Assembly: GCA_031216445.1 (NCBI GenBank)
Contig: CM062205.1
Coordinates: 16,763,001 to 16,827,000, forward strand
DNA length: 64,000 nt
Source of the DNA: Lateolabrax maculatus
Taxonomy: Eukaryota > Chordata > Actinopteri > Acropomatiformes > Lateolabracidae
Direction: 5' to 3'
The notes under the pieces were generated by a model that was not told the origin of the DNA, did not search any database, and worked only from the letters and a program-made list of their open reading frames with translations. Positions 46,816 to 59,157 of this stretch are shown here, in pieces (the stretch's first letter is position 1; every line of letters begins with the position of its first letter). The position numbers were made by a program, and so were the translations under genes.

Positions 46816-47668
46816 ACTCCACAAGTCAAACCACCTTCCATCCCACCACCCTTATGCACTTCCATCAATGCTAAATGTACTTCCTGTTCCCCATTACACC
46901 GCCATGTCTCAGTGACCAGTGAGACCTCAGTAAAACATCTCCACCCTGAGTGCAGGCACCCACCGCGCACTGCTAAGGGGCCATCAAGGGCTTCACTTTG
47001 AACCTGGCAGCTCCAGGGAACATTCCTGCCTTGAAAGGTTTATTTGGTTATCTCTCCAAATGTCCTGAGGTGAAATATACTGTTAAGTAAACTTAGCTGA
47101 TACAAACCAGTTGTAGGCATGCAATAGTAAACAGATTGTAACCGCTCATGAAATGGTTGCTGCCTGCATCGGAGCAGTGTGCTGCACACTGTCGGCCTCC
47201 GCCCTGCAACGTCAGAAATAGCAGGTTTTTCTCATAATGCACAAGAACTTCAGATGGACTTTTGCCTCGAGGCAATGTGGGGTCTGAACTGTTACAGGTT
47301 CTCTGGTTTTCTGTCTTATTATTGTGTCAGCCTTGTTGTACTTTTACGACAAAACTTGATATATATTGCACAATTCCTACATTTTATACTTGTTTTTTAC
47401 TTTGTACTTTTAAAGGATGAGCCGTGGTACAACCATTCTTTGCAAAACAGTGTGTAGTGAGTGTGTAACCCGCATGCGTTTGAGTGTATGTGTACGTGTG
47501 TGTATGTGTTTGCAGTTTTCCAGAATTTGGTCTGCATTCATGTGGATAATTATAACTTTATGGAGATTTTTTCCCTCCCTTCCTTACGACCACATATGCA
47601 GCAGAGGCAAATAGTAAAGGAAGGGTGGAGGCCAAACCTTCTGGTTCTCTCCTCTTCTCCTCTCTCTC

Positions 47669-47716
47669 TGTTTCTCTCACTGTTTCGCTCTCTGTTTCTC
47701 TCTCTGTTTCTCTCTC
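47669..47716. repeat. 12-bp minisatellite, four units
   Basis: TGTTTCTCTCAC, TGTTTCGCTCTC, TGTTTCTCTCTC, TGTTTCTCTCTC in tandem, flanked by (TC)n on both sides. Confidence 0.9.
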
Positions 47717-47986
47717 TCTCTCTCTCTTTCCTTCCTTCTGTCGCTCATCTTCCTCCATGGCCCGGACCACCTACGTTTGGAGCCTTGGGTGGACCCAGAA
47801 CCATTGCTATCAGCGCAAGTGTACTCAAACGTCCCATAATGACTTCCACTTAGAGCCAGTCCATAAACACTCTCAGATGCACAGAGACACACTCTCAGGA
47901 CTCCAGCAGGCCGACTGCATGCTTTTCTCCTCCGCAGAGGCTGCAGTCACTTAACTAGTTTCCTTAATTCCTTTCTTAATAGGAAT

Positions 47987-48006
47987 CTGTTTGTTTGTTT
48001 GTTTGT
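47987..48006. repeat. (TTTG)n microsatellite
   Basis: About five GTTT units. Confidence 0.85.
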
Positions 48007-48579
48007 GCATTGGTTCGATGCTGTTTATTTGGCTGCCTGTTTTATGACATTTAGCAAAGTCTTTCGAGCCACCCTAGGAGCTGTGCTAACCTCATGTGTG
48101 TGTGGCAACATTCACATATTAAACTTGAAGCTTTTTACAGTAACTCGTTGAGTTTTCTGGCAGTGGTTGGACCTGTGGTGAGGCTACCTCCAAGAAGATT
48201 TGCCCGTCAGAATGGCTTCATGACTTTGTACAATCCCCAAAGCTACAAGTCCCACGCCTGTGGACGATGATGTCACGCCATATTGTATAATTATGTTTTG
48301 CGTTATGTTAAATACCATAAAACTCATGTACACTGCGAGGGTGGAGCTGACATGTTCCTTTAACTCATTGAATGACCTCAAGCTAATTTAACTGCAGTGC
48401 AACACTGTGATTGGTCTAGTACAACTCTGAAGAGGATGTTGTGTGATTTAAAATGTCAGTTTGTTCTGTGTTATTTGTTTGTGTTCTCACAGACGTCACT
48501 TTTAATCTAAGCAAGCATAAAACTGAAGAATGAATAATAAAACGATGAACCTATTCTGACAGTTATGCCATTATGTGAT

Positions 48580-49760
48580 CAGCACTTAAAGGATAATTCA
48601 CTACTTGGATCTTACTTGTAGTTTTGGCAAGAGTTCCTATTGGTAATAATAAGATTGTACTTAACCACGTTAATTGCTGAGATCTGGGGATGCAGTGACA
48701 TTGCATAAAAGAAGCCAGATGGGGCAAGAAACACAAGCAGTCAGAATATTATAGAGGTTTTGAATTTTAAAAAAGCCTTCAAAAAAAAAAAAAAAAGGCA
48801 AATTGTGAAATGATTTGTCCAAGCTGTCTGTTGGAAAACAACAGTATACGAGTGAAAAAAGGCAATTAAGATAATGTATGATATAATACAATACAAAAAT
48901 ATCTAACATTTTAAAAGTGTTTACTTTTAAGTGAAATTAATATATAATTGAGAATTGTATTATTATAATAATATAATTAATATGTTTAGTCCAATATTAA
49001 TATTGTGGTAATTACTGGAGATACTCCATGCCTTTGGAGAGACACAATATTTCTACCAAGACCAAAAGACACAACTTTTCATTTTTCATAGTAAACCTTT
49101 AAAATTAAGTTACTGTTTTCTGTTTATTTCATGTTAGACATATTGCTTTACACAGACTTTAGCTGCTACGGTACAATCAGATATAGTTTACACAGCGCTG
49201 ACACAGTTTTCTTGTGCAACAAGGAATTATTTGCTACATTTCGTGTATGCTCACAAAGATAAATCTGGTAATGTTCTATAATTTTTGTTATTGTCAACAA
49301 ATCCCATCAAAAGTCCAAAACCAACAATGTGTTTGTACAACTCTCTGTACTTTCCCACTTCATGAGTCTATCTGGGGCTCAACCCAAAGCCCATTGGTTC
49401 GAACTAACGTAAGATGTAAATCTTTTATAAAAGCAGGCCACAAATATATGGTCTCGTCTTTTACTTAAACAGGAGTAAATTAATTTGTATTTACAAGAGC
49501 AAGAAGATGCAGGGGCATTGACTCAAAATAAATTAAAGGGCATGTATGTTGGTGGCAATGATGTAACATGAGACTAAATCACTAAATGAGTCAAAACAGT
49601 GCAGGTCTTTTTTAGATGGGATTTATTGACAATAAGAAAAATACACAACATCAGCAGACATATTCTTTAATAAAGTCTTACATTAGCACTTAAGCAGACA
49701 AAATCTCTCATGTGATACATGATCCTGACACCTGTAGACACTAACTTGAACTTGAGAGGA
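48580..49760 (+). mobile_element. Composite interspersed repeat, longest copy (about 1.2 kb)
   Basis: The left part (48608-48725) matches the arms of the 2361-2760 and 7003-7280 repeats: TTGTAGTTTTGGC, CCTATTGGTAATAATAAGATTGTACTT, GTTAATTGCTGAGATC, GACATTGCATAAAAGAAGCC. The right part carries TTATTGTCAACAAATCCCATC (49282 on) and its inverted partner GATGGGATTTATTGACAATAAG (about 49615-49640), the arms also seen at 12545-13035. From memory the order of blocks follows one long percomorph repeat, so the shorter copies elsewhere are likely fragments. No protein-coding capacity was seen. End points are approximate. Confidence 0.6.
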
Positions 49761-52700
49761 ATGTTAGAGAAGTCCAGTGACACCATCTGTATCACAACAC
49801 CTGGAGTTTATCTACTAGTGAGATAAACACAAATATTCACACATCATTCTGCGGAAACCTTCTAAAAACCTCCTAAAAACCTCACACACTCCCTGTTGTC
49901 AGAGATTAGGTGGACTATCTCGTGCCTGCTCTGACAGGATAAGAGCGATAGGCCTTTGGAAATGACATTTTTGCCAGCAGACTGTTAAGACCGTTACGTG
50001 ACAAGAGAGCATCTCCTCAAGATTGGAAAAAGAGGAGAGGGGAGAAAAAAGCAGATTGAGATCAGACTCTCAGCTGCTCTGCTCCCATCTTCTATCAATG
50101 TTGACAGTTCAGTGTTTTATATCATGTCAGAATGTGGTTTTGAAAATGTGCCACTGACATTGTGATTCTGAGGCTGAGCTGTGGAAAAAACAGATTTGGA
50201 TGTGTGTCATGTTTTTTCGGCTGTTTAGGATTTGCAAACCAAACATGAATAGAGCTTGATATTCTATATAAATGACAAGCATGTACATGTGCTCATGTTC
50301 ACACACACATCCAGAAATGAATCACAGACAGTAAGATAAAAACATCTTTCATCTGGTTTGTTTAGAATTTTTCCACCTCGTGTTTATCCCTTGAGCAAAA
50401 CTATGCATCTTGTTTTGCAATCAGCTCGCCTTTAATCTGTTTGGGACATTGTCTCCCCTTCTATCAGTACACAGGTGAGTTATCGCTGCAGCTCTGCATC
50501 CTGCCAAGCGTGGGGTTTCACAGCTCAGGGGCCACTATCTGGACTCCTACTGAGCAGCTATCTTCACATGTGGGCCAGAGGGCGGTCATGTCCACAGCTC
50601 ATAAGATCAGACGCACTAAGCCCTGCCATGATACGCCTGCTCTAAGGTGATGTTGCAAACCTTCAGAGATTACAGATGAGCTGATTCAAGATATGAAACA
50701 TGCGATGGGGCAGGTGGGTGTTATTCTAACAGGGCTAAATGAAAAGGAGATGATATGCTTTGAATCGGAACATTATTTGTGTTTTCACCGTATGAGTAAG
50801 TGGAAGAAGATGCTTAATGCTCTGTTTAAAACTCCAAACCTGGAATTTAAAAAATCCTATATAGACCAAACATAAGCTGATAAAATCATTCAGTTTACGA
50901 CATGTTAATTAGAGAAAATGTACTTATAACTAACTTGACTTGACCATACGACCAAAATATGTGGTTTTAATCTGTCAGGCTTCATTATTGTCTTTACCCA
51001 TGGTCCCTGTTACCATGTAAAACCAATAAAATTCAAAAAAAGCTGAAACATAATGGGAGAAATTGGGCTTGAGGGTTCATTCTTGACCTTAGAAATAAGA
51101 TTTTGACAATTTCTTTTTATCACAAGGTTCACTTGTTATTCATGAAGCTTTCAGCCGGATTTCGTGGCTTTCCTTCATGGAGCGCGTTTACCCAGTTGTC
51201 ATGGAGATGGTTTGTTGTCATGTTGTTGGAATAACAGTCATTCATAATTTCAGACTCCATCTGCCGAGGAAGGTAATGAGATGTGGCTGAAAGCTTTACA
51301 AGAAAACAGTGGGCCTTGTGACGGGAATTTATTTGTCAGAATGGAAGAGCTCTTCATTAGCGAGTGTTTCCTGGCACTAAGCTTAGATGTGTTGCTCCTC
51401 ACGCTGACTCTGATCTGTTTTTGTCCTGTAAGTGTGTCATGGATCCGGGATGACTTTTACAAAACACCTTGCTACTGGGACACACATTACTACAATGGCA
51501 TGTAGCGGTGGCTTCCCTCTCAGGGTCAAGCAGAGTTCTTCAGAAAGTGAGTCAATTACACTTGTGAGTGAGTCAATTAGTGTTTGTGACTCACTTTGCG
51601 GGTACATTTTGTCTGTGAGTCACCTTGACAAACAAAATTGCATTTCCCGCAACACAAAGAGAGTTTCTCTTTTTTTTTTTAGGTACCCACTGTTTGGACA
51701 GGATAGCTCCCCTAATTGACCTCACTTTGATGTTCCCAATTAAAAGTTTTGTCTGTTTAGTGTCACTCAGCAGGCAACATAAACTAATGACAATCTCTCC
51801 CCCTCACTCCTGAACAGATTGGCTGGTGGGGGGTAGGGGGGTTATGATGGAAAGGTCTCCAACGAAGTGTTTTCCCCAATACAAGTGCTACCCCTTTTTT
51901 TTTTAAATTCCTGTTGGATGCTAAAGCCACAGCCACAAAATAACAACATTAATTGGATGAATGTGCCCCGGGCTTTAAGTTAGTAAGCCGAGTGAGTAAG
52001 TCACTGAGGCCACATCCACACCAAGGTGGATAAATCTGGGAACCTCATTAGAGAAAAATGACTTCCAACCAAACCAGCATTTTCAAATTGTTTTTTAAAA
52101 GTTCTCTGCCCAAACTTATATACCAAAAAGTCAAATGGCTAAACCTCTTGTTTTTCTTTCAGTTGGCCATAAACAAAATTTATTGTAATATTGGTGTAGC
52201 CATTAAGGTACTTTCAGACAGCGAGTAGTTATCATTTCATCTGTGGCACTGACGACACTGGTGTTCTGTATGTTGAATGGGTGTGACTGAAAACACATTT
52301 ATCTGGACAAGTGTGGGATGACACATCCCTGTTATGATGCTTGGTGTCCACAGATTAGAAATCACCCAAAGATCCCTTTTTTTGTGGTTCAATATTGTGA
52401 AACACACAGTTTGTGTTCCCACTGCCATATTTTTTTCAACTGAAAGAGTACAAAATAGTAATTTATTCTCTGCAACACACCATCAAACTCTTTATTGGGT
52501 GTGAAAGGGGGCTGCGTGATGTGGATGGAAGGGATCAAAACATGAGTTTTCAAATTTAGTCAGCTCACATAGAACATGGCCTGAGTCATCCATATTTATA
52601 CCTTCACACACTTAACTCTACCCCCTTTATGCACCTCTATCTCTATGGTGCTGAGAGCAGAGATTTTGGTTCCATCATCACAGGCTGAGTGGCTGCAGAC

Positions 52701-52784
52701 AGGAAGAACCGGCCCATCTGCTGAAGTAGTTTCGCTGCTGCTGACTATGGAAGATGTGTTTCTGTTATTTAACATTAATAACAG
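49761..52784. other. Non-coding stretch with candidate regulatory blocks
   Basis: No gene was recognised. Positions 51120-51320 are mixed-composition and repeat-free. An AP-1-type cluster lies at 51548-51622. A poly-T run follows at about 51670-51681. Confidence 0.55.
51548..51622. promoter_or_regulatory. Cluster of four perfect AP-1-type heptamers
   Basis: TGAGTCA at 51548-51554, 51569-51575 and 51616-51622, and its complement TGACTCA at 51587-51593, lie within 75 bp. The first two continue as TGAGTCAATTA, joining a homeodomain-type core. AAAGTGAGTCA and TGACTCACTTT form an 11-bp inverted repeat. The heptamer is the consensus for Fos/Jun and overlaps the Maf/NF-E2 half sites. A binding function is inferred from motif density alone. 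Confidence 0.5.
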
Positions 52785-52990
52785 CCTGCTTTTCAATTCA
52801 GACCAGTTCAGTTCAATGTGTGCTTTATTGACATGATAAAATGAACAATATGCATGTACACAGACAGGGTATAAAAAAATCGAAATCATGACCACCTGTA
52901 CAATCTAATGCAGCACACCACAATACCCCCTTTGTGAAGCATACGATGTTGATATTCGGTCTCTATGGTTTCTTTTGAGACCAGAGTAGC
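52785..52990 (-). mobile_element. LINE 3' tail, minus strand (putative)
   Basis: Read on the minus strand it ends CATGTCAATAAAGCACACATTGAACTGAAC, then TGAATTGAA: a poly(A)-signal-like CAATAAAG followed by a degenerate (TTGAA)n tail. This is the usual 3' end of several fish non-LTR retrotransposons. No coding part is retained; the upstream limit is arbitrary. Confidence 0.5.
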
Positions 52991-55164
52991 TTTGCAGAAT
53001 ACACGTACTCTAATGTAAGACAAGTATATTTTAAAACAGCCACGCTACATACTCCAACACCAAAATGGACACACACACACACACACACACACACTCAACA
53101 CACACATACATAGACTTCAAAGGAAGCAGAAATTATAGCCTGCATACTAACTGGGGCCTGGCACACTCTCCTTGGCGCTCCTTCATCTGAAATAAATATA
53201 CCCGCAAATACAAAACAGGCAAATACAAAACCAATGAAACACATGTTTTCCTCGCAGTCCAAAGCCATTGTTTTTCCTTTCATTTCTGAGGCAGAGGGTT
53301 GTATTTTTTAGAAATTCAGGTGAATTCTTGTGTGACTGCAGCGCACAGCCCTTTTTCTAATGAGAATGCATCCTCACAAACATGCACATGCATTTTTAGA
53401 TATAATTCACATACAAATGCAGACATACCATTTATATACATCAGTGTTGTACTTGGATAAATGTTAAGGTACCAACATGTGTCACATGAGAAGATTATCC
53501 TGACACCTCACGTTTTTTTTCCTACAGCTTTCCCATCTGAGATTAGTGACATGCACAGTGCCAATCCTGCATGTTGGAGACCAGATAACAGTCTGTGAGG
53601 GTTCAAAATGTTAACAACTACACTCTCAGAGTCTTTTTTTCCAACACTCTGCTACCAACCGTTACTATCTCGTTTCGGGTCTTAAAATTTGATGGAGTGA
53701 TGGTTTCACTTTGGGTCTTCTCAGATAGGAGGCAAATGTGGGCATAATTTTTGTCCAAGGATCGTCACAATATATTTTTCCCTGGAGGCAAAGTTAAACA
53801 AAACCATTCCAAGGATTCCTGGGCTCTGAGTATTATCTCCTGTTTGGACCACCGTCCACGAGTGCAGAAAGGAGGCAACCTGCAAGCTTTTAAAGATGGG
53901 GTCTAAACATCTGAGCATTTGGAGTTGCACAAAATGTTTTTGACGTGACGTGAAGCAAAAACCCTTAACAACTGAGAGGACGGTATGTTTTTTAGTGCGG
54001 TGGGTTTACAAAGTACATCTGCTTTCTTTGTTTAGAGAGTAATGTTCTTTCTCATCTTTTTCTTCCGCTATAAATCAGAGACCACAATGGCACAGTGAAT
54101 AAAAGTCAGGGACAGCAAAGCTCTGTTGTACATCTCACCAGCAAAAGCAGAGTCTGTGTTTATGCTTTCATACATTTGTTTGTGCTGACTCCTTGTCTGT
54201 CAGTCTGTCTGTCTCGACTATCCATCATTTAAAATGTCTTTATTTTCAAAACGTTTTGCATGCTTGTTTCAGGAAATACACACTGAGTGGGGATGAAGGG
54301 AAATTGCATGCCCTTGTTAGTATAAATGATTAAATTCATCTTCCTTGTTAACTAAATGTTTTAGGGAAATTGTGGTGGATATCATCAATTAACCCTCCGT
54401 CATTCTTCCTCTCTGACTTTGAACAGTTTGCCCACTGCCTGATTGGTATTATAACTGTGGAAAGATTGGGTAAGCTATTATTTTGGTAGTTTCTCTCTTC
54501 CCCACTCTCTCTCCCACAGAATGCTGTTTTCAGTATAGTTTCTCTTCTCTTACAACTATTTTCAATAACCGAGTCTGCTCCAAACACACACACACAAAGA
54601 GCCAGCTGGATGAGGCCCACCCCGCAGCCTGATCTTGTTAGCAGTGCGGCGGAGAGTGCAGCCACACCTCCGAAGAAATGAAAGAAAAGACGGGACAGAA
54701 AGAGAGCGGTGCTCCCGATTCGACCCCTTGTCTCTCTCACGTTATCCCGAGGCCTGGACCAGGGTTCTGTGGTTGTTTCTGCTGCCGGATGCCTAGCCAT
54801 GGTGCGCTGAGGATCCCCCTATGGCCAGAGTCACGACAGTCACTCATTCATTCTGCCACGTGTGTGGGCACAGACAGATGCACTCTTGGATGCTTCCAGG
54901 ACTGCTGTCCGACTGAATGATGTCTTAATCGGGCGACATTATAGCAGCCAACTTCTTATGAGACAGTGAGACTTATGTATACATGTTTACTGAAAAACAG
55001 GATATTCACAGAACACACAAAATGAGCCCCTGTACCTAAGTGACTTAATATGTTGTTTGTCATCACCTTCTCAAACAATCCATATGACTGTTTTCTTTCC
55101 AAAACAACTCATATAACTGGTAGAAAAACACCTCATGTGAGCCTTTTCTGATCTGCCACTCCTG
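52991..55164. other. Non-coding stretch
   Basis: It holds (CA)n at 53069-53094 and nothing else recognised. A 150-codon minus-strand frame at 54348-54800 has no known domain. Confidence 0.55.
53069..53094. repeat. (CA)n microsatellite
   Basis: About thirteen CA units. Confidence 0.9.
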
Positions 55165-55300
55165 TGGTTAAGGTTTGATTAGGTTTAGGCAACTAAAACT
55201 ACTTGGAGAAAGTTAGAGAAAGATTGTGGTCGTGACTAAAAGAAACCAACATTGCCTGCCGGTAGGAGACGGGATGCGAACCTTGGTCTTCGTTGTCACA
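55165..55300 (-). repeat. Interspersed repeat ('CGATCTTTCCCTAACC' type), minus orientation
   Basis: TTAGGTTTAGGCAACTAAAACTACTTGG then AAAGATTGTGGTCGTG is the reverse complement of the type seen at 4180-4340. The following GGAGACGGGATGCGAACCTTGG also fits the usual downstream part of this percomorph repeat, from memory. Confidence 0.55.
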
Positions 55301-55395
55301 GTCAACACTTTGTATCATAAACATAACACACACTGCTGGCGTATGACAAGTGTCAAAACACCATGCCTTTTCTGTAAGCCCACAAACTGGTGGCA

Positions 55396-55640
55396 TCTTT
55401 ATAGATAGATCTTTATTGTCAGTGCTCTAAGAGCAATGAAAATCTGTTTAGCAACTCTTCAGCAGTGTGCGGCATTAAAAGTTCAATAGATAAAAACAGA
55501 TAAAAGTAATATAAAAAGCAGAATATATACAAAGACAAGCATTAAAAATGAGATACAGTGACCTACAACAGTATAATGGTAGCAGCATAGGAGGTGGTAT
55601 GTGCAAAGCTGCACTATGTGCAATATTAAGTTTGTTGCTC
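55396..55640 (-). mobile_element. LINE 3' tail, minus strand (putative)
   Basis: On the minus strand the element ends in CACTGACAATAAAGATCTATCTATA, a CAATAAAG signal followed by a short TCTA tail. This is a common 3' end of fish non-LTR retrotransposons and resembles, from memory, frequent percomorph repeats with 'TTTATTGTCATTGTAC' and 'CTCTTCAGCAGTG' on the other strand. No coding remnant could be recognised further on. Confidence 0.5.
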
Positions 55641-56217
55641 ACAGCAATCAGTCTTTGTCAGTCTGACAGCAATCAGATTATGTGTCGGTATAGGCCCCCG
55701 TCTGGTTTCATGGTGTCGACACACCTCAACGCTCCAGAAAAGAAGCAATTCTATGAGATTCACACTCCAGATTATTACACCCTAGCTACTGTACCTGGAC
55801 TTCTCTGTCTGTGCGGCAGGACTAGTGTCTGCGCTACAGGTGTGAGATCTCTGAACGCTAAAAACATCTCAAAAAGGTTAACAAACATGAGAAGATCATA
55901 CAGCTTGTGAACGTGTGGCTAATATTTCATCATTGCGCAGGAAATCTTTCAGTAAGTTTTACCAGGAAGTCGGTGTGGAAACTATGGTGGGTGTTTCCAG
56001 TGAAACTTCTATCACAGGTTGTTTTAAGTGTTTGGACAAAACAACCAATGCTGTTGTTTTTCTGGCGAGGACAGTCTCAAGCACATGTGTAACTACAATT
56101 TACAGAAATCTGATTTAGATTAGGCTGCACTAATGCATGCAGGTTACAGTGGAACGGAGCGGAGCAACATATTGCCTGGGAGGAGGGGTTGAGAGTGATG
56201 GAGGTAGAATGTGTAAA

Positions 56218-56234
56218 TGTGTGTGTGGGTGTGG

Positions 56235-56273
<39 letters not shown>
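56218..56273. repeat. (TG)n microsatellite
   Basis: A TG tract with GG interruptions at its 5' end, then about 18 uninterrupted units. Confidence 0.95.
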
Positions 56274-56276
<3 letters not shown>

Positions 56277-58964
56277 GGGGGTGGGTTGGGGCTGAGCTCA
56301 CAGCTGGGAGAATGGTGTGCTAACCCTGCCAAAGCCTCAGCACATGACTCCCACCACTTGTCAAAATCACCATGTGTGCAATAATGTGATTACAGTCTGG
56401 TTACTATTATGATTTAAAACAACAGCTTGTGCGGAATGGAAGAAACGCATTGCCCCACAGAAAGTGTGTGTTAGAGGGTAAGAGAGGGGCTGGAAGGGGG
56501 CAATGTGGGTAACAGGAATAGGGAGGGAGCGCGTCCTTTCTTTCGCCCACCTATGCCCTGCAGGGGGGGACACTGGGTGGGGGTTTCAGGGTGACTGTCT
56601 GGGTCTTGTCATGGATTTACAGGTCGGGGGAACGCTTTATGTCATTTTCTCCCCCTCTGTAGCCCCTTACACCATCCACAGCCTCCCCCTGCTTTCATTC
56701 CAGGTTACACAATCACTGCACTGCACACAAGGGGTTGTCATCACAGGTGCAGCCGAGATTGGCCAGGATAAAGGAACGCTTCCAGCTCAAGATGTTTTTC
56801 CCCTCTCTTTTCTTTTTTCCTCAACCAGCTCCTTCCCTCTCCTTTCTTGTTTTCCCTTTTCTTCTAATGTCCTCTAATTCTTTCTTTAACTCACATTTGC
56901 TGCACACTTTTCACTTACGTTTCCTCCATATCGGCCCATTTCCTTCTCTATATATCTTGTTCTCTGTCAAAGCAGGCTGTTTTAAAGTGGAAAAACAAGT
57001 CACTATTACCACCACACAGGGTTTGTCCTTTGCCTTGATTGAAACAGGATTCTGTCCCCTCCAACTACCATGTCCAGCCAGGAACCCAGCCCAAACTCTC
57101 ACTCATAGACGCCTCTTGACGGTGCCTGCCCCTTGGCTCACTCCTGAGGAACAGTCAGGCAGTCAGCAGAGCAAAGGTGTGAGATCACAAATTTGCCAAA
57201 ATTGTGAATATGTGTCTGTTTGTAATTACGCAGAAAGGTCTTTTAGCCTCTCAGCCACAGAGAATGGTGAGTCTCCTTTTTGGTGGTACAGCCTTGGCCG
57301 CAGGGCCAGATGGAAAAGGGAGAGGGAGGGATGGAGGAAGGGAGGGAGCGAGGGAGGAATGTAAACTGTAACCAGGCAGCCCAGCATGTTAGAAGCTGGA
57401 CCCGATCCACACGATGCCAGCCGGGCATGAAGGCAGCTCTAACGATTCCCTCCTGGGCATCTGGAAGTGGGAGAGACAGAATGAGTGAGGCCCAGGCCCA
57501 CAATGCCACCCATCTCGGAGCTCAGCTAAGGAAAACAAACGCCAGCGGTCACAGAGAGGGGATTTCCGGTTAGAGTCACCTAATACCTCCCTGGAATCTC
57601 AGAGGTTTGGAATCCAGAGTTGTGGAAGAGCCCGGGCTGCTATAAGCCACACAGCAGCGATGTAATTCCACTTTTAAGTTTCACCTCTTCGCATTAAACT
57701 CGGTCGGCTTAGCCTCGGGCTCCGTATCCCTCTGTCTGCCGGCTTAGCTCAGATGAAGGAAATAACAGTGGATTTCACTGACAAGAATAGAAAGATCAAG
57801 TGAGTTATCCAGTTTTAAAAAATCAGCAAAATCCCTAAGTATATGACTTCCCCATTTCTCATTTTAATTCATACTTTTGCCACAATTGATCCTCGTTTGT
57901 AACAAGTTCGGGCATTCTTTCTGTAAACTCCAGGCCAGACACAGGAATTTAAAGCAGGCTCTTGGCACAGACTCCCCTACTGAGACTGGGACATGGTGTG
58001 AAGGAGGTCAGGTGCAAGATCTCCACCCTGAACCAGAGTGACAGGACGTGTTTGATGTGTGTGAGACCTGAGGTGACCAGGTGGCGTAGTTGCAGAATCG
58101 TTTAGTAACCCTGGTAGCGAGGCCCCTTATCCGGGGCCTTGCCTTAATTCTTTCACCAAGTCCTTTTTCACAACAGATGTTGTTAGACAGACAAAACCCA
58201 GACTCCTAATAGAAATAGTTTAAAAAACTCCCTGTTGGCTTTTTAGGGAGAGAACCGATTGCGAGGCATGTGTAAGGTCGTGTGTGCTATGGGTTTTGGT
58301 CCAATTGGTTTTATGGCCTCTTTTGTGTCTCGTGATGAAACATCTGTGTGCATTTGTGGACAGACTACAGTTGAGAGCACTGGGTGCATGCATGTCTCGT
58401 GTGTACTAGGTGCGGCCCAGGCTGTTTACATCTTGGACCGAGTCTGTGCTGTGTTTTCATCAGAGTGGTACATGTCCTGTGAGCACTCCAACTTCTCTAG
58501 TTTCTCCAAGCACTTTAGTCAGGGGTTTCTGTGCTCCGGGGACCCTGTGATGAGACAGCTGTGCAGAAGAGTGCGAGCGCACATGCAAAAAAAGTGTGGC
58601 TATGTGAGCAGGCCGCCGCGTTGCTGCTCATAGCCCATGTGACCCTTTGCCCCGACGCTGCAGGACGGTGTGAACGAGCGAGGTCACCATGCGCCGCGGC
58701 CTGATGGGAGTTGAGGCATCTGTCTCGGTGGTGATGAATAGCAAGCACCTGCACTGCTCACGGAAACCAGTGAGATTGAAAGGTGGAGAGGAGGGGAGGA
58801 AAGAGAGTGAGTGTCCAGCTCTGGAATTGGCAACAGGAGACCTCACCTGCTACAAGGCAGCAATAAAAAAAAAATAGCCTCCCTGCAAACCTCCCCTCCT
58901 ACCTCCCTGAAAGCTCCAGCACCCCCTCACTATGACTACCATACACACAGATACATGCAAAACC

Positions 58965-58988
58965 TCACACACACACACACACACACAC
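58965..58988. repeat. (CA)n microsatellite
   Basis: About twelve CA units. Confidence 0.9.
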
Positions 58989-59157
58989 TAGCTCAAGCCT
59001 CTTTATTTGAGATGTTTGTCTTGCTAATGTGCAGTACCTCAGGGAGAATCAGACTTAATGCAAGGAGACCGCAAACTCTGCGCTCTGTGGTCTTAATAAG
59101 GACTAACCACTCGCTGAGCTTGGCTTGAGCTGGACCGGGAGTCCGAGGGGAGAGAAC

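Larger units (their letters stand above)
39957..48579. other. Non-coding stretch (8.6 kb)
   Basis: No gene was recognised. It holds (TG)n at 40458-40478 and 40816-40832, a poly-T run (about 41816-41826), T-rich runs at 44951-44974, a CA-rich cluster at 45178-45290, C/CCA repeats at 46756-46815, a 12-bp minisatellite at 47669-47716 and (TTTG)n at 47987-48006. Confidence 0.55.

Noticed and set aside
47461..47954. Overlapping Ser/Leu- and Arg/Glu-rich frames on both strands
   Set aside because: They are generated by the 12-bp TC-rich minisatellite and flanking (TC)n.
54348..54800. 150-codon minus-strand frame
   Set aside because: No known domain, no supporting splice sites, ordinary composition for a chance frame.
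56735..57364. 209-codon + strand frame, the longest non-bmp4 frame after the coding exon
   Set aside because: Biased composition from CT- and GA-rich stretches, no domain and no splice or promoter context; treated as chance, though transcript data could overturn this.
58259..58633. 124-codon cysteine-rich + strand frame
   Set aside because: The many TGT/TGC codons follow from TG-rich DNA; the cysteine spacing matches no family I know and there is no signal peptide.
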